Origin: Ignavibacteriales bacterium
GTDB taxonomy: Bacteria; Bacteroidota; Ignavibacteria; Ignavibacteriales; Melioribacteraceae
Direction: 5' to 3'
DNA: 55,724 nucleotides
Assembly (NCBI GenBank): GCA_020061355.1
Contig: JAGUYK010000023.1
Coordinates: 1 to 55,724 of the forward strand
Shown: positions 20,288 to 29,800 of the stretch, in pieces
Numbering within the stretch: position 1 is the stretch's first letter
Layout: the number at the start of each line of letters is the position of its first letter
Translations under genes and position numbers: made by a program
Notes under the pieces: model-generated
Seen by the model: only the letters and a program-made list of their open reading frames with translations
The model's database searches: none
Told to the model about the DNA's origin: nothing

Positions 20288-21208
20288 TTAATGCATAGTT
20301 CCTAGCAGATAAAGGACTGCCATACGAATTGCGACACCATTTGTTACCTGATCTAAAATTACCTGGTATGGACCATCGGCAACTTCGGATGATATTTCAA
20401 CTCCACGGTTGATCGGACCCGGGTGAAGAATTACAATATCCCGATTAAACTTTTCGATTCGCTCCCTAGTAATTCCGAAATAGTGATGATATTCCCGAAG
20501 AGATGGGATTCGTATCCCGGCGTTTCTCTCCAATTGAATTCTAAGAACATTGAGAACATCGTTATTTGCAACCGCTTCATCTATATTATTCAGAACTTTC
20601 ACACCAAGCGATTCGATACCTAATGGAATCATTGTTGAAGGACCGCAAACCGATACTTCAGCTCCCATAGTTTTCAAACCAAAAATATTCGATAGAGCAA
20701 CCCTGCTATGGGCAACATCTCCAACAATGCAAACTTTCAATCCCTCCATTCTTCCTAATCTTTCCCTTATAGAATACATATCCAACAAACCCTGTGTAGG
20801 GTGTTCATGAAGTCCGTCACCGGCATTAATTATATTTGCTTTAGAAATTCTTGTAAGATAGTTAGGAACGCCGGCGGACTGGTGCCTCACAACAATCATG
20901 TCCACTTTCATTGCTTCGATATTGCGGACAGTATCTTTAAATGTTTCACCTTTTTTGGCACTGCTTGTAGATGTTGAAAAATTAATTGTATCTGCCGATA
21001 ATCTTTTTTGTGCCAGCTCGAATGAAATACGTGTACGGGTTGAATTTTCATAAAACAGATTTACAATAGTTTTACCCTGTAAGGTTGGCACCTTCTTAAT
21101 CGGTCTTTCCAGTACTTCTCTAAAAGTTGTTGCAGTATCGAGGATAAGCTGAATATCCTCTTTTGGTACCCCGTGTAAACCTAACAAATGCCTGCTTGAT
21201 AAACTCAT
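20288..21208 (-). CDS. pyrB: Aspartate carbamoyltransferase catalytic subunit
   Basis: 306 residues from ATG 21208, the standard catalytic-chain length. I prefer this start to the in-frame one at 21238 because AAGAGAGA lies just upstream and it avoids an overlap with pyrR. Carbamoyl-phosphate motif NSTRTRISFELA, HPTQGLLDMYS, and the C-terminal LHPGPINRGVEIS are intact. It joins carbamoyl phosphate and aspartate, the committed step of pyrimidine synthesis. No pyrI regulatory chain follows, which agrees with control through PyrR instead. Confidence 0.96.
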   Translation of the reverse strand: MSLSSRHLLGLHGVPKEDIQLILDTATTFREVLERPIKKVPTLQGKTIVNLFYENSTRTRISFELAQKRLSADTINFSTSTSSAKKGETFKDTVRNIEAMKVDMIVVRHQSAGVPNYLTRISKANIINAGDGLHEHPTQGLLDMYSIRERLGRMEGLKVCIVGDVAHSRVALSNIFGLKTMGAEVSVCGPSTMIPLGIESLGVKVLNNIDEAVANNDVLNVLRIQLERNAGIRIPSLREYHHYFGITRERIEKFNRDIVILHPGPINRGVEISSEVADGPYQVILDQVTNGVAIRMAVLYLLGTMH

Positions 21209-21224
21209 AAATTTCTCTCTTATT

Positions 21225-21767
21225 TTACTTTGGTGCATTCACTAAATAAACTGCATCTTCTCCGTCAATCTCTTTAAGACGGACACGCACTTCTTCATTT
21301 ATTGATGTAGGGATATTTTTACCGACAAAATCTGCTTTAATCGGGAGCTCTCTATGTCCCCTATCAACAAGTACACAAAGTTGAATTGTATTAGGTCTTC
21401 CGAGATCCATTACCGCATCTAAAGCGGCACGGACGGTACGCCCTGTATAGAGAACATCATCAATTAAAATTATATCTTTCTCGTTAACATCGAAGGTAAT
21501 GTTGGTAACAGAAATTTCAGGTTGTTTAAGTCGTGTACGGAAGTCATCACGGTAGAGTGTAACATCAATAACACCGAAGCTCGGTTCAAACTTTTCGATC
21601 TCGGCAACTTTTGCTTTAATTCTTTCGGCAAGAAATTCTCCTCTTGTTCTCATTCCAAGCAGAACAATATTTCTTAAACCTTTATTCTTTTCAAGTATCT
21701 CGTGAGCTAAGCGTGTAACAGTCCTGCTTAAACCTTCTTCATCAATAATCTTAGCTTTAATATCCAT
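21225..21767 (-). CDS. pyrR: PyrR: pyr operon RNA-binding attenuator / uracil phosphoribosyltransferase
   Basis: 180 residues, typical PyrR length. The PRPP-binding loop IILIDDVLYTGRTVRAALDA and the segment VLLGMRTRGEFLAERI identify the family. In Bacillus, PyrR binds a hairpin in the nascent pyr leader when UMP is high and causes termination; it also has weak uracil phosphoribosyltransferase activity. The leader of this very gene holds a matching binding hairpin (21852-21884) and a terminator (21785-21817), so the protein and its RNA target occur together. GGAG precedes the ATG at a short distance. Confidence 0.95.
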   Translation of the reverse strand: MDIKAKIIDEEGLSRTVTRLAHEILEKNKGLRNIVLLGMRTRGEFLAERIKAKVAEIEKFEPSFGVIDVTLYRDDFRTRLKQPEISVTNITFDVNEKDIILIDDVLYTGRTVRAALDAVMDLGRPNTIQLCVLVDRGHRELPIKADFVGKNIPTSINEEVRVRLKEIDGEDAVYLVNAPK

Positions 21768-21784
21768 ATATACTCCGGCTTGAT

Positions 21785-21817
21785 AAAAAAAATCCCCGTT
21801 AGCTTACGCTTTCGAGG
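21785..21817 (-). terminator. Attenuator terminator in the pyrR leader
   Basis: Minus strand: outer stem CCTCG/CGGGG (one T-G pair), inner stem AGC-GTAA-GCT, then ATTTTTTTT. It ends 18 nt before the pyrR start codon, so it terminates the operon's own leader transcript. With the PyrR-binding hairpin just upstream it forms the usual attenuation arrangement. Confidence 0.8.
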
Positions 21818-21851
21818 TTTTCATTTTTTTCGATCTTATTTTTTGATTCAT

Positions 21852-21884
21852 TCCTTTTTATCTCTCCGGATAAAATTAAAGGAC
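21852..21884 (-). promoter_or_regulatory. PyrR-binding hairpin (anti-antiterminator) in the pyr leader
   Basis: Minus strand: TTTTATC-CGGAGA-GATAAAA, a 7-bp stem closing a hexaloop, then an asymmetric internal loop and a lower CCT/AGG stem. The hexaloop CGGAGA fits CNGNGA, the core of the PyrR-recognition consensus known from Bacillus, and the flanking UC...G also fits. It lies 35 nt upstream of the leader terminator. I could not confirm a complete competing antiterminator by eye. Confidence 0.7.
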
Positions 21885-21954
21885 AATAATTTTTTCAATA
21901 CGAAATTAGACTAAACAGTTATTAAAGTAAATAGGTGAACAAAATTATTAAAAA

Positions 21955-21979
21955 AAAGGTCACCCTTTGAGTGACCTTT
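21955..21979 (-). terminator. Rho-independent terminator after OmpA-family gene
   Basis: Minus-strand AAAGGTCAC-TCAAAGG-GTGACCTTT followed by TTTT. It lies 10 nt beyond the stop at 21989 and isolates the pyr leader. Confidence 0.85.
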
Positions 21980-21988
21980 ATTAAAACA

Positions 21989-23077
21989 TTATTGAATCTT
22001 AAATTCGATTCGCCGATTCATCGATCTGCCTTCAGCTGTTTTATTATCTGCAACAGGATTGGTTTCTCCGAAACCTCTTGCTAATAATCTGTTTTCACTT
22101 ACACCTTTGGATTTCAGATAGTCTTTAATGACATCAGCTCTTTGCTGTGATAATTTCATATTGTACGATTCGGATCCTATATTATCTGTATAACCTTGAA
22201 TCTCCACACGGATATCGGTGTTCTTTAATAACGTCTTAACAGCATCATAAAGAATCGGATATGATTCCGCAGAAACTTTTGCGGTGTTGAATTCAAAATT
22301 AACGCCGACAAGAACCCATTTGTCAGATGTTGCAACCGGTTTCTCAACAACTACTTCTTTTACAACTTCTCTCGGAATGTGACGTTTGATCATCTCTTCA
22401 ATTCTATCATAATCAACAGGTTCCGGCATTTGAACTGATAATCCGTCATATAACTGACAGATTTTAGAAGGCTCGCCCTGACTGAAGTACCATAAGAAAC
22501 CTAAACTTGCCGATAAGTACGAATCTTTTCCATTAATTTCACCGGCTCCCAAAGCACCATCAAGTTCGGAATTTAATGCAAGGTTATATCCGAACTCAGT
22601 AACCAATCGCCAATCAGTACTAACATTCCATTCAATACCAATTCCGGAACTTAGCTGTCCTGTTACTGCATTTGCATCAAGCGCTGCAGTAACATAATTA
22701 TCCAGCATTCTATATAACACTCCTCCACCTCCGAATATATAAGCGGATACCGGTTCACATGGAGCGATATAAAACATAAATTCTAAATTTCCGGTTATTG
22801 CATCTGTAGTTGTAGTTTGTAGAAGATTTGTAGGATCGGTCCACTCATTCTCCATGTGCAAATAACTGCCGTGTAATCTAAAAGCAATGTGTTCGGAAAA
22901 ATTTCTTTGAAACGATAAATAACCACCATAGTTTGTATTTGAAATCGAATTGTTAATGCTTAAGAAACGGGGGTACTTAAAACCAATTCCCAGCCCCCAA
23001 CTCTCCTTTGCTAACTGAGCTTTAATTGGATATGAGCAAGCTATAAATAAGATTAATAAAAAAAATAATCTTTTCAT
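21989..23077 (-). CDS. OmpA family outer-membrane protein
   Basis: 362 residues. Signal peptide (MKRLFFLLILFIACSYPIKAQ), an eight-stranded-barrel-like N-terminal domain to about residue 205, a linker, and a C-terminal OmpA/peptidoglycan-binding domain from about 245: FEFNTAKVSAESYPILYDAV, GYTDNIGSESYNMKLSQQRA, RGFGETNPVADNKTAEGR, NRRIEF. It should anchor the outer membrane to the cell wall. A strong ribosome site (AGGAGG) precedes the ATG. Single-gene transcript with its own terminator. Confidence 0.93.
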   Translation of the reverse strand: MKRLFFLLILFIACSYPIKAQLAKESWGLGIGFKYPRFLSINNSISNTNYGGYLSFQRNFSEHIAFRLHGSYLHMENEWTDPTNLLQTTTTDAITGNLEFMFYIAPCEPVSAYIFGGGGVLYRMLDNYVTAALDANAVTGQLSSGIGIEWNVSTDWRLVTEFGYNLALNSELDGALGAGEINGKDSYLSASLGFLWYFSQGEPSKICQLYDGLSVQMPEPVDYDRIEEMIKRHIPREVVKEVVVEKPVATSDKWVLVGVNFEFNTAKVSAESYPILYDAVKTLLKNTDIRVEIQGYTDNIGSESYNMKLSQQRADVIKDYLKSKGVSENRLLARGFGETNPVADNKTAEGRSMNRRIEFKIQ

Positions 23078-23145
23078 TGATCCTCCTGAAAGTGAGGGGA
23101 AATTTTCAAAATAATATTTTGATTTTTTATCATTGATAAAAATTC

Positions 23146-23153
23146 TATTTTTG
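23146..23153 (+). promoter_or_regulatory. Candidate -7 element of tRNA-Pro
   Basis: TATTTTTG followed by C, 12 nt before the tRNA 5' end. The nearest TTTTG upstream is 24 nt away, slightly too far for a consensus -33. Confidence 0.4.
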
Positions 23154-23165
23154 CATTCATCAAGT

Positions 23166-23240
23166 CGGGGTGTAGCGCAGCCCGGTTAGCGCGCTTCGTT
23201 CGGGACGAAGAGGTCGGGAGTTCGAATCTCCCCACCCCGA
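23166..23240 (+). tRNA. tRNA-Pro (CGG)
   Basis: 75-nt cloverleaf: acceptor CGGGGTG/CACCCCG with discriminator A; D-stem GCGC/GCGC; anticodon arm CTTCG-TTCGGGA-CGAAG with anticodon CGG (reads CCG); T-arm GGGAG-TTCGAAT-CTCCC. CCA is not encoded. It sits alone in the gap between the OmpA gene and a proline-rich lipoprotein gene, on the opposite strand to both. Confidence 0.95.
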
Positions 23241-23250
23241 CACAATATTT

Positions 23251-24540
23251 TCAATTTAGTCCACCCTGATTATGTGCTACCCAAACCCAGCCTGAAGTTG
23301 CTACATTAATATCAATATTTTGAGAAACGATCTGACCAGAAGCTGAATAATTATCTGGTGCTGCTCCTCCGGATGCCGAATAATTTCGTGTTGTTGTAAT
23401 TCTTACAACTGTCCAATTATATTTCCAATTCCCCGCTTCATTCGGTTTATCAGGATTATATTGAAGTCCATTCTGAATAAAATTAGTCGGTAGTTCGGGA
23501 ACACTAAATTTAATTTCTTTAGGTATAGTACCGACACTTATTCCACTGGCTTTTGTTACTTCATCTAATAACCAGGTACTACTAACAGTACCCGTTGTTG
23601 AGATGGAAATACTGCTTGTTTGAGAATAATTTTTTGTTGTTGTTCCAGATGATAAACTCACAGTTTCTACACTGGCAGTAGAAGTTGTCCCTGTTTGGAT
23701 ATTGATCGATAATTCATCTGCTGTTGCATAAGTTGAAAAACTTGAGAGCGAGGCAGTTGCATTGGTTCCGGTAGCATCGACTGTAGCTGTAATGCCTGTA
23801 TTAGCCCAAATGTTTGTTGTTTCATTAAGCTTAAGCAGAGTAAATGTTTTTCCGGCCGGTTGTTTATTTGGTAGTGGAAACTTAACTGTTACCGGCACAG
23901 CAAACTGTGTTCCCGAAGGTCCTAACGTCATAGCAGTCTGTATCGACTGAGTTGCAGATGGCGGTTTTGGAACCTGAGCCGCCGGAACAGAAGCAACTGA
24001 AAGAGTAATATTTTGCGGAACTGCATTAGGAGGTACTGTAACTGTTAAAGGTGAAGTAGAAACCGTTTGGGTACTTGTTGTTGATGCCGTTCCACCAGAA
24101 GCAGGTGTTACAGGAGCGGTTGCCACTACTAGTTTTGCTAATAAAATGTCATCTACCACTGCAATATTAAGTGATTTCTTAATTTCGGCAATTTTATTTC
24201 CGAAACCGTAACCATCCTTAGAAGCACTAACGGAAAGAGTATTCTCGGTAAGTGTTGTTACATCATAAGAAAACTTTCCGCTGTTGTCCGTAAGAAGTGT
24301 GGTAACAAGAGTATTATCGGCTTTCGTAATTCTGACTGTTGCGCCGGTAATTGCAGTAAGGTTGGAAATATCCCTTACTTTGGCTTCCAGAACAATCGGT
24401 TGCGGCGGAGGCGGTGCCGGATTTGGTCTTGGCAATTCTGGTCCAACCCTGGAACTCTCGCATCCTATTAAAAGAGCGATTATAAATAATGAAAACAACG
24501 AACCGAATAAGAGAAACTTGGTTGCAGATTTCTTATTCAT
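23251..24540 (-). CDS. Surface lipoprotein with carboxypeptidase-regulatory-like domain
   Basis: 429 residues. Lipoprotein leader with lipobox ALLIGC near residue 27, a proline-rich spacer (RPNPAPPPPQP), then a Greek-key carboxypeptidase-regulatory-like domain at about 50-135 (VRDISNLTAITGATVRITKA ... KDGYGFGNKI). A Ser/Thr/Ala/Val-rich middle part includes a segment like ZU5 domains (VTVPPNAVPQNITLSVASVP ... FAVPVTVKFPLP). The C-terminal third is Ser/Thr-rich, ending in a Trp-rich strand. Likely displayed on the cell surface; function unknown. The stop lies 11 nt from the tRNA-Pro 3' end on the other strand, so tRNA and mRNA transcripts converge there. Confidence 0.8.
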   Translation of the reverse strand: MNKKSATKFLLFGSLFSLFIIALLIGCESSRVGPELPRPNPAPPPPQPIVLEAKVRDISNLTAITGATVRITKADNTLVTTLLTDNSGKFSYDVTTLTENTLSVSASKDGYGFGNKIAEIKKSLNIAVVDDILLAKLVVATAPVTPASGGTASTTSTQTVSTSPLTVTVPPNAVPQNITLSVASVPAAQVPKPPSATQSIQTAMTLGPSGTQFAVPVTVKFPLPNKQPAGKTFTLLKLNETTNIWANTGITATVDATGTNATASLSSFSTYATADELSINIQTGTTSTASVETVSLSSGTTTKNYSQTSSISISTTGTVSSTWLLDEVTKASGISVGTIPKEIKFSVPELPTNFIQNGLQYNPDKPNEAGNWKYNWTVVRITTTRNYSASGGAAPDNYSASGQIVSQNIDINVATSGWVWVAHNQGGLN

Positions 24541-24563
24541 ATAATACCTCGGTTTATATAATG

Positions 24564-25796
24564 TTAGTTTAGTCTTTTACTCAAATAATTTTTGATAAAG
24601 CCCGGATTTAATCTTTCAATAAAACTATTAACCCTGAAACCGGTTTCATATTGCAAACCAATCAGATCATCAATATCAGTTTTAACTTTATATGTAAATC
24701 TTAAATTTTCAGCAGTGCGTAATCTGATTAAACCGGGTTTCCAATATTTAGACGGAAAAAAAGGTATGGACACAGAAATTCCCCCATTGGAAACACCATT
24801 AGTGGAACGCATAGCGAAAAATCCAACTTGAATTTCACCAAATTCTCTATTAATGTCAACGCGTATTGTATTATCATTCATTAAAAATTTGCCGGCGGTC
24901 AAGCCGACAGTTAGGTCATATTCTGTTATCCTATAGTCAATATTTGCAGAAACTGTCCAGAGATACAAATCGGAATAATAAAACCTCTTTGTTGAGAAAG
25001 ATGCATACCCGGTATAACCAACATTCAATCCAACTGATAAATCTCCATTCAAAAAATAACCCCTTGTATCAAGGTCCAATCCATACCTGTTTTGTGTAAA
25101 ATATCCAACAGTGCCGGAAAGAAAATAATTTTCCGACAAACGCAATGTTTGGTTTACCACTATCATGCTTGTCCTAACCGAATCTTCTCTTGGTGTGAAA
25201 TCATTGTGGAGCGGGATTGTAAGTTCATATAAGCCTGTCATCCCCTTCCATAATCCAAATTCGATATGCGGAGTAAGATTCAACTGATAAAGAAGAGGAT
25301 TTGAAAAGATGCCGAACTGAATTTTGTACGTCGGCTTAAAAACAAAATCGAATTTCAAGTCTGATGAATTATAAGTTTCCAGTCCATTAAAAATATTTTC
25401 AGAATTAACAAGATCATCAAATTTGATGTCGATCAATTCTGCAAATTCAGCGTTGTTGATTACTTTTTTTTGCCAGTCAATCAGGTCATTCTTATTAATG
25501 CTGATCTGCACAACAGGAATATTTTTATTCTTAATAAGGATTGTAATCTGCCGGTAGTTCTCAATATGCGGTGCAATGAGAATTAAAAATTCACTTAAGG
25601 CTTCTACCTCAAATCTGAAGAGCCGGTTTTCATAAGCAACGAATAAGTGATCCCCAGCCCCTGCTACAGAAACATTTTCGAATCCTGCACCGGAAATTAT
25701 TTCAGCAAGTGCGACTTCGTTTTCGTTCTGTGAAAAAACGGGAGATGCAATAAGAAACAGTGATGTCAATAAAATCGATTTGAACTTACTTTTCAT
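24564..25796 (-). CDS. Predicted outer-membrane protein, possibly YjbH-like
   Basis: 410 residues from ATG 25796, which is followed at once by a signal peptide (MKSKFKSILLTSLFLIASPVFSQ); the longer form from 25841 would put 15 residues before it. The first 130 residues form a mixed alpha/beta domain; the remainder alternates aromatic beta-strands, as in a barrel (PTYKIQFGIFSNPLLYQLNL, YFLSGTVGYFTQNRYGLDLD, FFPSKYWKPG). The layout recalls YjbH-type exopolysaccharide-export proteins, but I am not sure. It lies 24 nt upstream of the lipoprotein gene at 23251-24540 and is probably co-transcribed with it. Confidence 0.72.
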   Translation of the reverse strand: MKSKFKSILLTSLFLIASPVFSQNENEVALAEIISGAGFENVSVAGAGDHLFVAYENRLFRFEVEALSEFLILIAPHIENYRQITILIKNKNIPVVQISINKNDLIDWQKKVINNAEFAELIDIKFDDLVNSENIFNGLETYNSSDLKFDFVFKPTYKIQFGIFSNPLLYQLNLTPHIEFGLWKGMTGLYELTIPLHNDFTPREDSVRTSMIVVNQTLRLSENYFLSGTVGYFTQNRYGLDLDTRGYFLNGDLSVGLNVGYTGYASFSTKRFYYSDLYLWTVSANIDYRITEYDLTVGLTAGKFLMNDNTIRVDINREFGEIQVGFFAMRSTNGVSNGGISVSIPFFPSKYWKPGLIRLRTAENLRFTYKVKTDIDDLIGLQYETGFRVNSFIERLNPGFIKNYLSKRLN

Positions 25797-25961
25797 ACTG
25801 TAAATAATATATCTCTTTATTCTCAATAGAGGACCAATCAAAAATTTTCTGGGATCTCAATTAATGGCGGTATAGGAGCATTTTATACAAATTTTAATCT
25901 TAATATAAACTTTGCATTTTAGAATACCAAAAGGTTTATTTATAGTAAAGCATTTTTAGAT

Positions 25962-25969
25962 TATGTTTG
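25962..25969 (+). promoter_or_regulatory. Candidate -7 element of yajQ
   Basis: TATGTTTG followed by C, 52 nt before the yajQ ATG; no clear -33 partner at 19-21 nt. Confidence 0.4.
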
Positions 25970-26021
25970 CAGTAACGGAAATTATCAATAATAGAAATCA
26001 CAAATAAAATAAGGGAATAAG

Positions 26022-26519
26022 ATGGCGTCAAATCATTCATTCGATATCGTTTCGGAAATTGATTTCCAAGAAGTTGACAACGCATTAAATCAAACAATTA
26101 AAGAAGTACAGCAGCGGTACGATCTAAAGGATTCCAAGACTGAAATTGAACTGAACAAAAAAGAGAAGCTTATTTCTATCAACACAAAGGATGATTATTC
26201 CCGCAAGCAATCGATCGATATTCTTCAGACAAAATTCATTAAGCGTGGAATCTCAATAAAAGCATTGAAGTATGGTGAATCCGAGCCCGCAGCCGGCGGA
26301 AGGTTGAAACAAATTATAAACCTGCAATCGGGTATTTCCAAAGAGAATGCAAAGATAATTACTAAGATGATTAAGGAGAGCCGGTTAAAAGTAAACGCAC
26401 AGATACAGGATGAACAGATTAGAGTCACTGCATCAAAGATTGATGACCTGCAAGCAGTGATTAAACTTGCGAAGGAAGCTGAGCTCGATTTCCCTGTTCA
26501 GTTCACCAATTACAAATAA
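26022..26519 (+). CDS. yajQ: YajQ family nucleotide-binding protein
   Basis: 165 residues, the exact family length. It begins MASNHSFDIVSEIDFQEVDNA and includes QRYDLKDSKTEIELNKKEK and KEAELDFPVQFTNYK, all hallmarks of YajQ/DUF520. Members bind nucleotides; in Xanthomonas a homologue binds cyclic di-GMP and acts with a transcription factor, but a general role is not established. Single gene with AAGGGAATAAG before its ATG. Confidence 0.95.
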   Translation: MASNHSFDIVSEIDFQEVDNALNQTIKEVQQRYDLKDSKTEIELNKKEKLISINTKDDYSRKQSIDILQTKFIKRGISIKALKYGESEPAAGGRLKQIINLQSGISKENAKIITKMIKESRLKVNAQIQDEQIRVTASKIDDLQAVIKLAKEAELDFPVQFTNYK

Positions 26520-26567
26520 AGGGGGATGCGGCTAAAGCCGAAAATTCAAGTCTGTTTTTTTATTGAG

Positions 26568-26688
26568 GATGTCTCAAAAGTTAATTTTTTTAAAAAAGCC
26601 CGCAGATGAACACGGATTTAACTGAACTTGCCTGACGGCAGTCAGGTTTTAACAGATTTATAATTTGAATATTTACTTATGAGATAGC
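26568..26688. mobile_element. Small MITE-like element with terminal inverted repeats
   Basis: The 17-nt left end (GATGTCTCAAAAGTTAA) and the inverted right end (GCTATCTCATAAGTAAA) match at 13 of 17 positions. Inside is a perfect 6-bp palindrome CCTGAC-GGCA-GTCAGG (26631-26646). There is no ORF. The ends resemble IS termini of the GATGTCTCA type, so it may be an internally deleted IS remnant. No clear target-site duplication is visible. Confidence 0.5.
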
Positions 26689-26775
26689 TTTCTATATTTA
26701 TTCCGCAAAAATTTAATTTATTTATTAATTCCCGTGCTGAAGTATGGAGTTATTTTATCGAACGTCTTTAAAACA

Positions 26776-26806
26776 AAAAAGGCTGCTTTTTCAAGCAGCC
26801 CTTTTT
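26776..26806 (-). terminator. Terminator after TonB receptor gene (bidirectional)
   Basis: GGCTGC-TTTTTCAA-GCAGCC with A-tract on one side and CTTTTTG on the other; it can serve both convergent transcripts. It lies 18 nt past the receptor stop. Confidence 0.8.
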
Positions 26807-26823
26807 GTAATTACAATTTACAA

Positions 26824-29800
26824 TTAATTGAACATGTATCTTACAGAGAATTGAATTCTATAAACGTCACTAATTCCTGCAGTTTTATCGAATGTACTGC
26901 TAATCAGTTTATTACCGATATTTCTTAATCTGTAAAATGTTTTTCCCTGAGCATCGGCACCTTGTGAAACTAAAGGAGAAGTTGAAACTACTGTATTTCC
27001 AATTCCCCAATCTTTATTCAGGAAATTGCCAAAGTTCAGAATATCTGCTCTAAACTGCAAAGTATTGCGCTTTCCGAATAATTCAGTAAAGACTTCCTGA
27101 GTTATACTGAAATCTACTCTTTTAACCATTGGGAGCCAAGCAGCACCGCGTTCAGCATATTTACCCCTGTTTTCACTAAGGTAAGGATCCTGTTTAATAA
27201 ACTTATCCCATGCTTCAGCCTGATCTGCTGCAGAGAATGTATATGATTTGCCGGAGACAGTAACTGAATAGGTTTGAAAATTCATCTCTGTTTTATTGCG
27301 GTGGATGTAAATAAGGTCGTTGCTTGTTCCGCCGTCGCCGTTCAAGTCGCCGCTAAATACATAACTGTAGTTACCTTGATCGTATGCATCAAATATCAAA
27401 GAAAATGTAGTTGCACCGAAGTTAAAATACTCAGCTCTATAAGAAACAGCAGCCAAGAATTTATTACCGGGTGAGTTACTGGAGAAACCAACACCCGGAG
27501 TGTTTGGACCCATTGCGTGCTGATTATTATTCCATGAACCGAATGCTATTGAACCCGGGTCAACTGTATTCTTTGAAACTCCGTAGCGGTAAAATGCTTT
27601 TGCAAACCATCCGTTCGCAAATGGTTTTTCAAGTGAGAATGAAATATCCCATGAATAACCGACATCCTGATTCTTCAATACGATTGCATTTGCAACCTGG
27701 TTGCCAACAACGTTATTTATTCTATTGCTTGTCCATCTCGGGCGGTTATCAACAAATCCTTTAAATGTTGTTTGAGCTGCTGGAAGATTTGCATTAATAT
27801 AATAGACACCATTAACATCTCTTCCATAAATAACTTCAGCAGTACCAACCAAACCAAAAGGCAATTTCTGGTCAACTGCTAAATTTGTTCTCCATAACTG
27901 AGGGAATTTGAAATCGGGATCAGTCAGTGCCAATTCATAACTTGTAGCAGGTGCACCAGTAACGTTTGCAGGTTTGTACTTGTTAGGATCCGGATTGAAT
28001 GGTCTTGCTTTTGTATTGTCCAATTGTTCGAATCCGGTTAACACACCTGTATTTCCAATCTGGTTAGAGATCCATACATAAGCAGGACGGCCGGTGAAAA
28101 TACCGGTACCGCCGCGTAACTGTGTTGAACGGTCGCCGTACACATCATAGTTAAATCCAATCCTTGGTGAGAATAATATATTTGCATCAGGAAGTTTAGC
28201 TGTCTGATACTGAACAGGATTTCCATCTTCATCCCTGAAAGTAAGAGCATCTGCCTTTGGATTCTCAAAACCGGTCTCGCCAAAGAAAGGAACGTCAAGT
28301 CTTAATCCCATAGTTACTTTGAGATCCTTGTTTACCTGCCATTCATCCTGAGCATAAACGCCTGTATATAATACTTCCAATGGCTGAACCGGTTTTTCCA
28401 TTCCGGGAATGTTTGCCCAGCGTAATTGGAAACGGCGTAATGTGATTGGCGAAGCTGTTCTGTTTGGATTTGCTAAATAGTCATTAGCATCGGTATAAAA
28501 ATCAGTTAATGAATTATAGACATAAACACTCTGGGAACCCGGGAAGAAAACGTTTTCGGATTCATACCATTCAGCACTTAGACCCAAAGTAAGAGTATGA
28601 TCTCCTGCATAATATGTCAAATTATTCTGTAACTGATAGCTTGAGTAGCGTAATTCGTTATTAGGTGTAAATGGTTCAAATCCAAATGATGTATAAGTTG
28701 ACCCGCCGCTTAATATATCAACCATCGGGAAGAAAGTACCTCTCGAATCACGGCTTTCGTCACTGTAATTGTAACCAACAATAAGATTGTTCGTCATATT
28801 TTTACTTAAAACCGAGTTCCATTCACCAATTACTGAACGGATATTTTCCATAATCATATAATTGGAATTACGGAAGTTTAATGCCTGAGTACTAGTTCTT
28901 CTGTTACCAAAACCTAATGATGATGAATTTGACATAAGTACATCTGTATCAGAATCAAGATGCGTGTAGCGTAAACTGAATTTGTTATTATCATTAAGGT
29001 TGTAATCGAATTTCAGAATCAATCTTAGTGAAGGTGTTTCATGATCATAACCCTGATAAGGTCCTGTCTCATAACCAAATTTAGTACTTAAAAAATTGCT
29101 CAATGCATCCATGTCAGATTGCAATACTCTTGTAATACTTCCACCAACTGTTTGAGCACCGGTATTAGCTAGATATGTAGTACCCGGTTCGGTCAATGCA
29201 TCCGATTCAAAATTAGCAAAGAAGAAGAGTTTGTTTTTGATTATCGGACCACTTACAGTAGCTCCAAATAAATTATACTTAAAAGTACCCGGATTAAAAG
29301 TCCTAGCTCCGGCTTCTGTTCCTACCAAACTTTCATCGCGGAAAGTATAATAGAGAGCACCAGAGTATTCATTAGTACCGCTTTTTGTAACAGTGTTAAC
29401 ACCGGCACCTACGAAGTTACCCTGACGAACGTCGAACGGTGCAATATTAACCTGAACCTGTTCGATAGCATCAATGGAGATCGGTGAGACACCGGTTCTT
29501 TCACCGGGCTGACCGGCGAGACCGAATGAGTTATTAAAATAAGAACCGTCAACAGTAATATTGTTAAGACGATTATCCTGACCGGAGAATGAGTTACCCG
29601 CAGCTTGCGGAGTTAATCTTGTAAAATCTCCAATCCTTCTTGAAATTGTCGGCAATACTTGAATTGCATCTTTACCGATAGAAGTTGAAGCACCGGTTCT
29701 TTCGGAACTGAAGATAGCATCGCGCTGACCGGTGACGGTGACTTCACCAAGACCAACGGATACATCTCGCATTGTAAAATTTAAGTCTGTGGTTAAACCA

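Larger units (their letters stand above)
26520..26823. other. 304-bp gap between yajQ and the TonB receptor gene
   Basis: It holds a small GGCTAAAGCC hairpin followed some 20 nt later by a T-run (possible yajQ terminator, 26531-26561), a MITE-like element (26568-26688) and the terminator of the convergent receptor gene (26776-26806). I see no gene. Confidence 0.7.
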
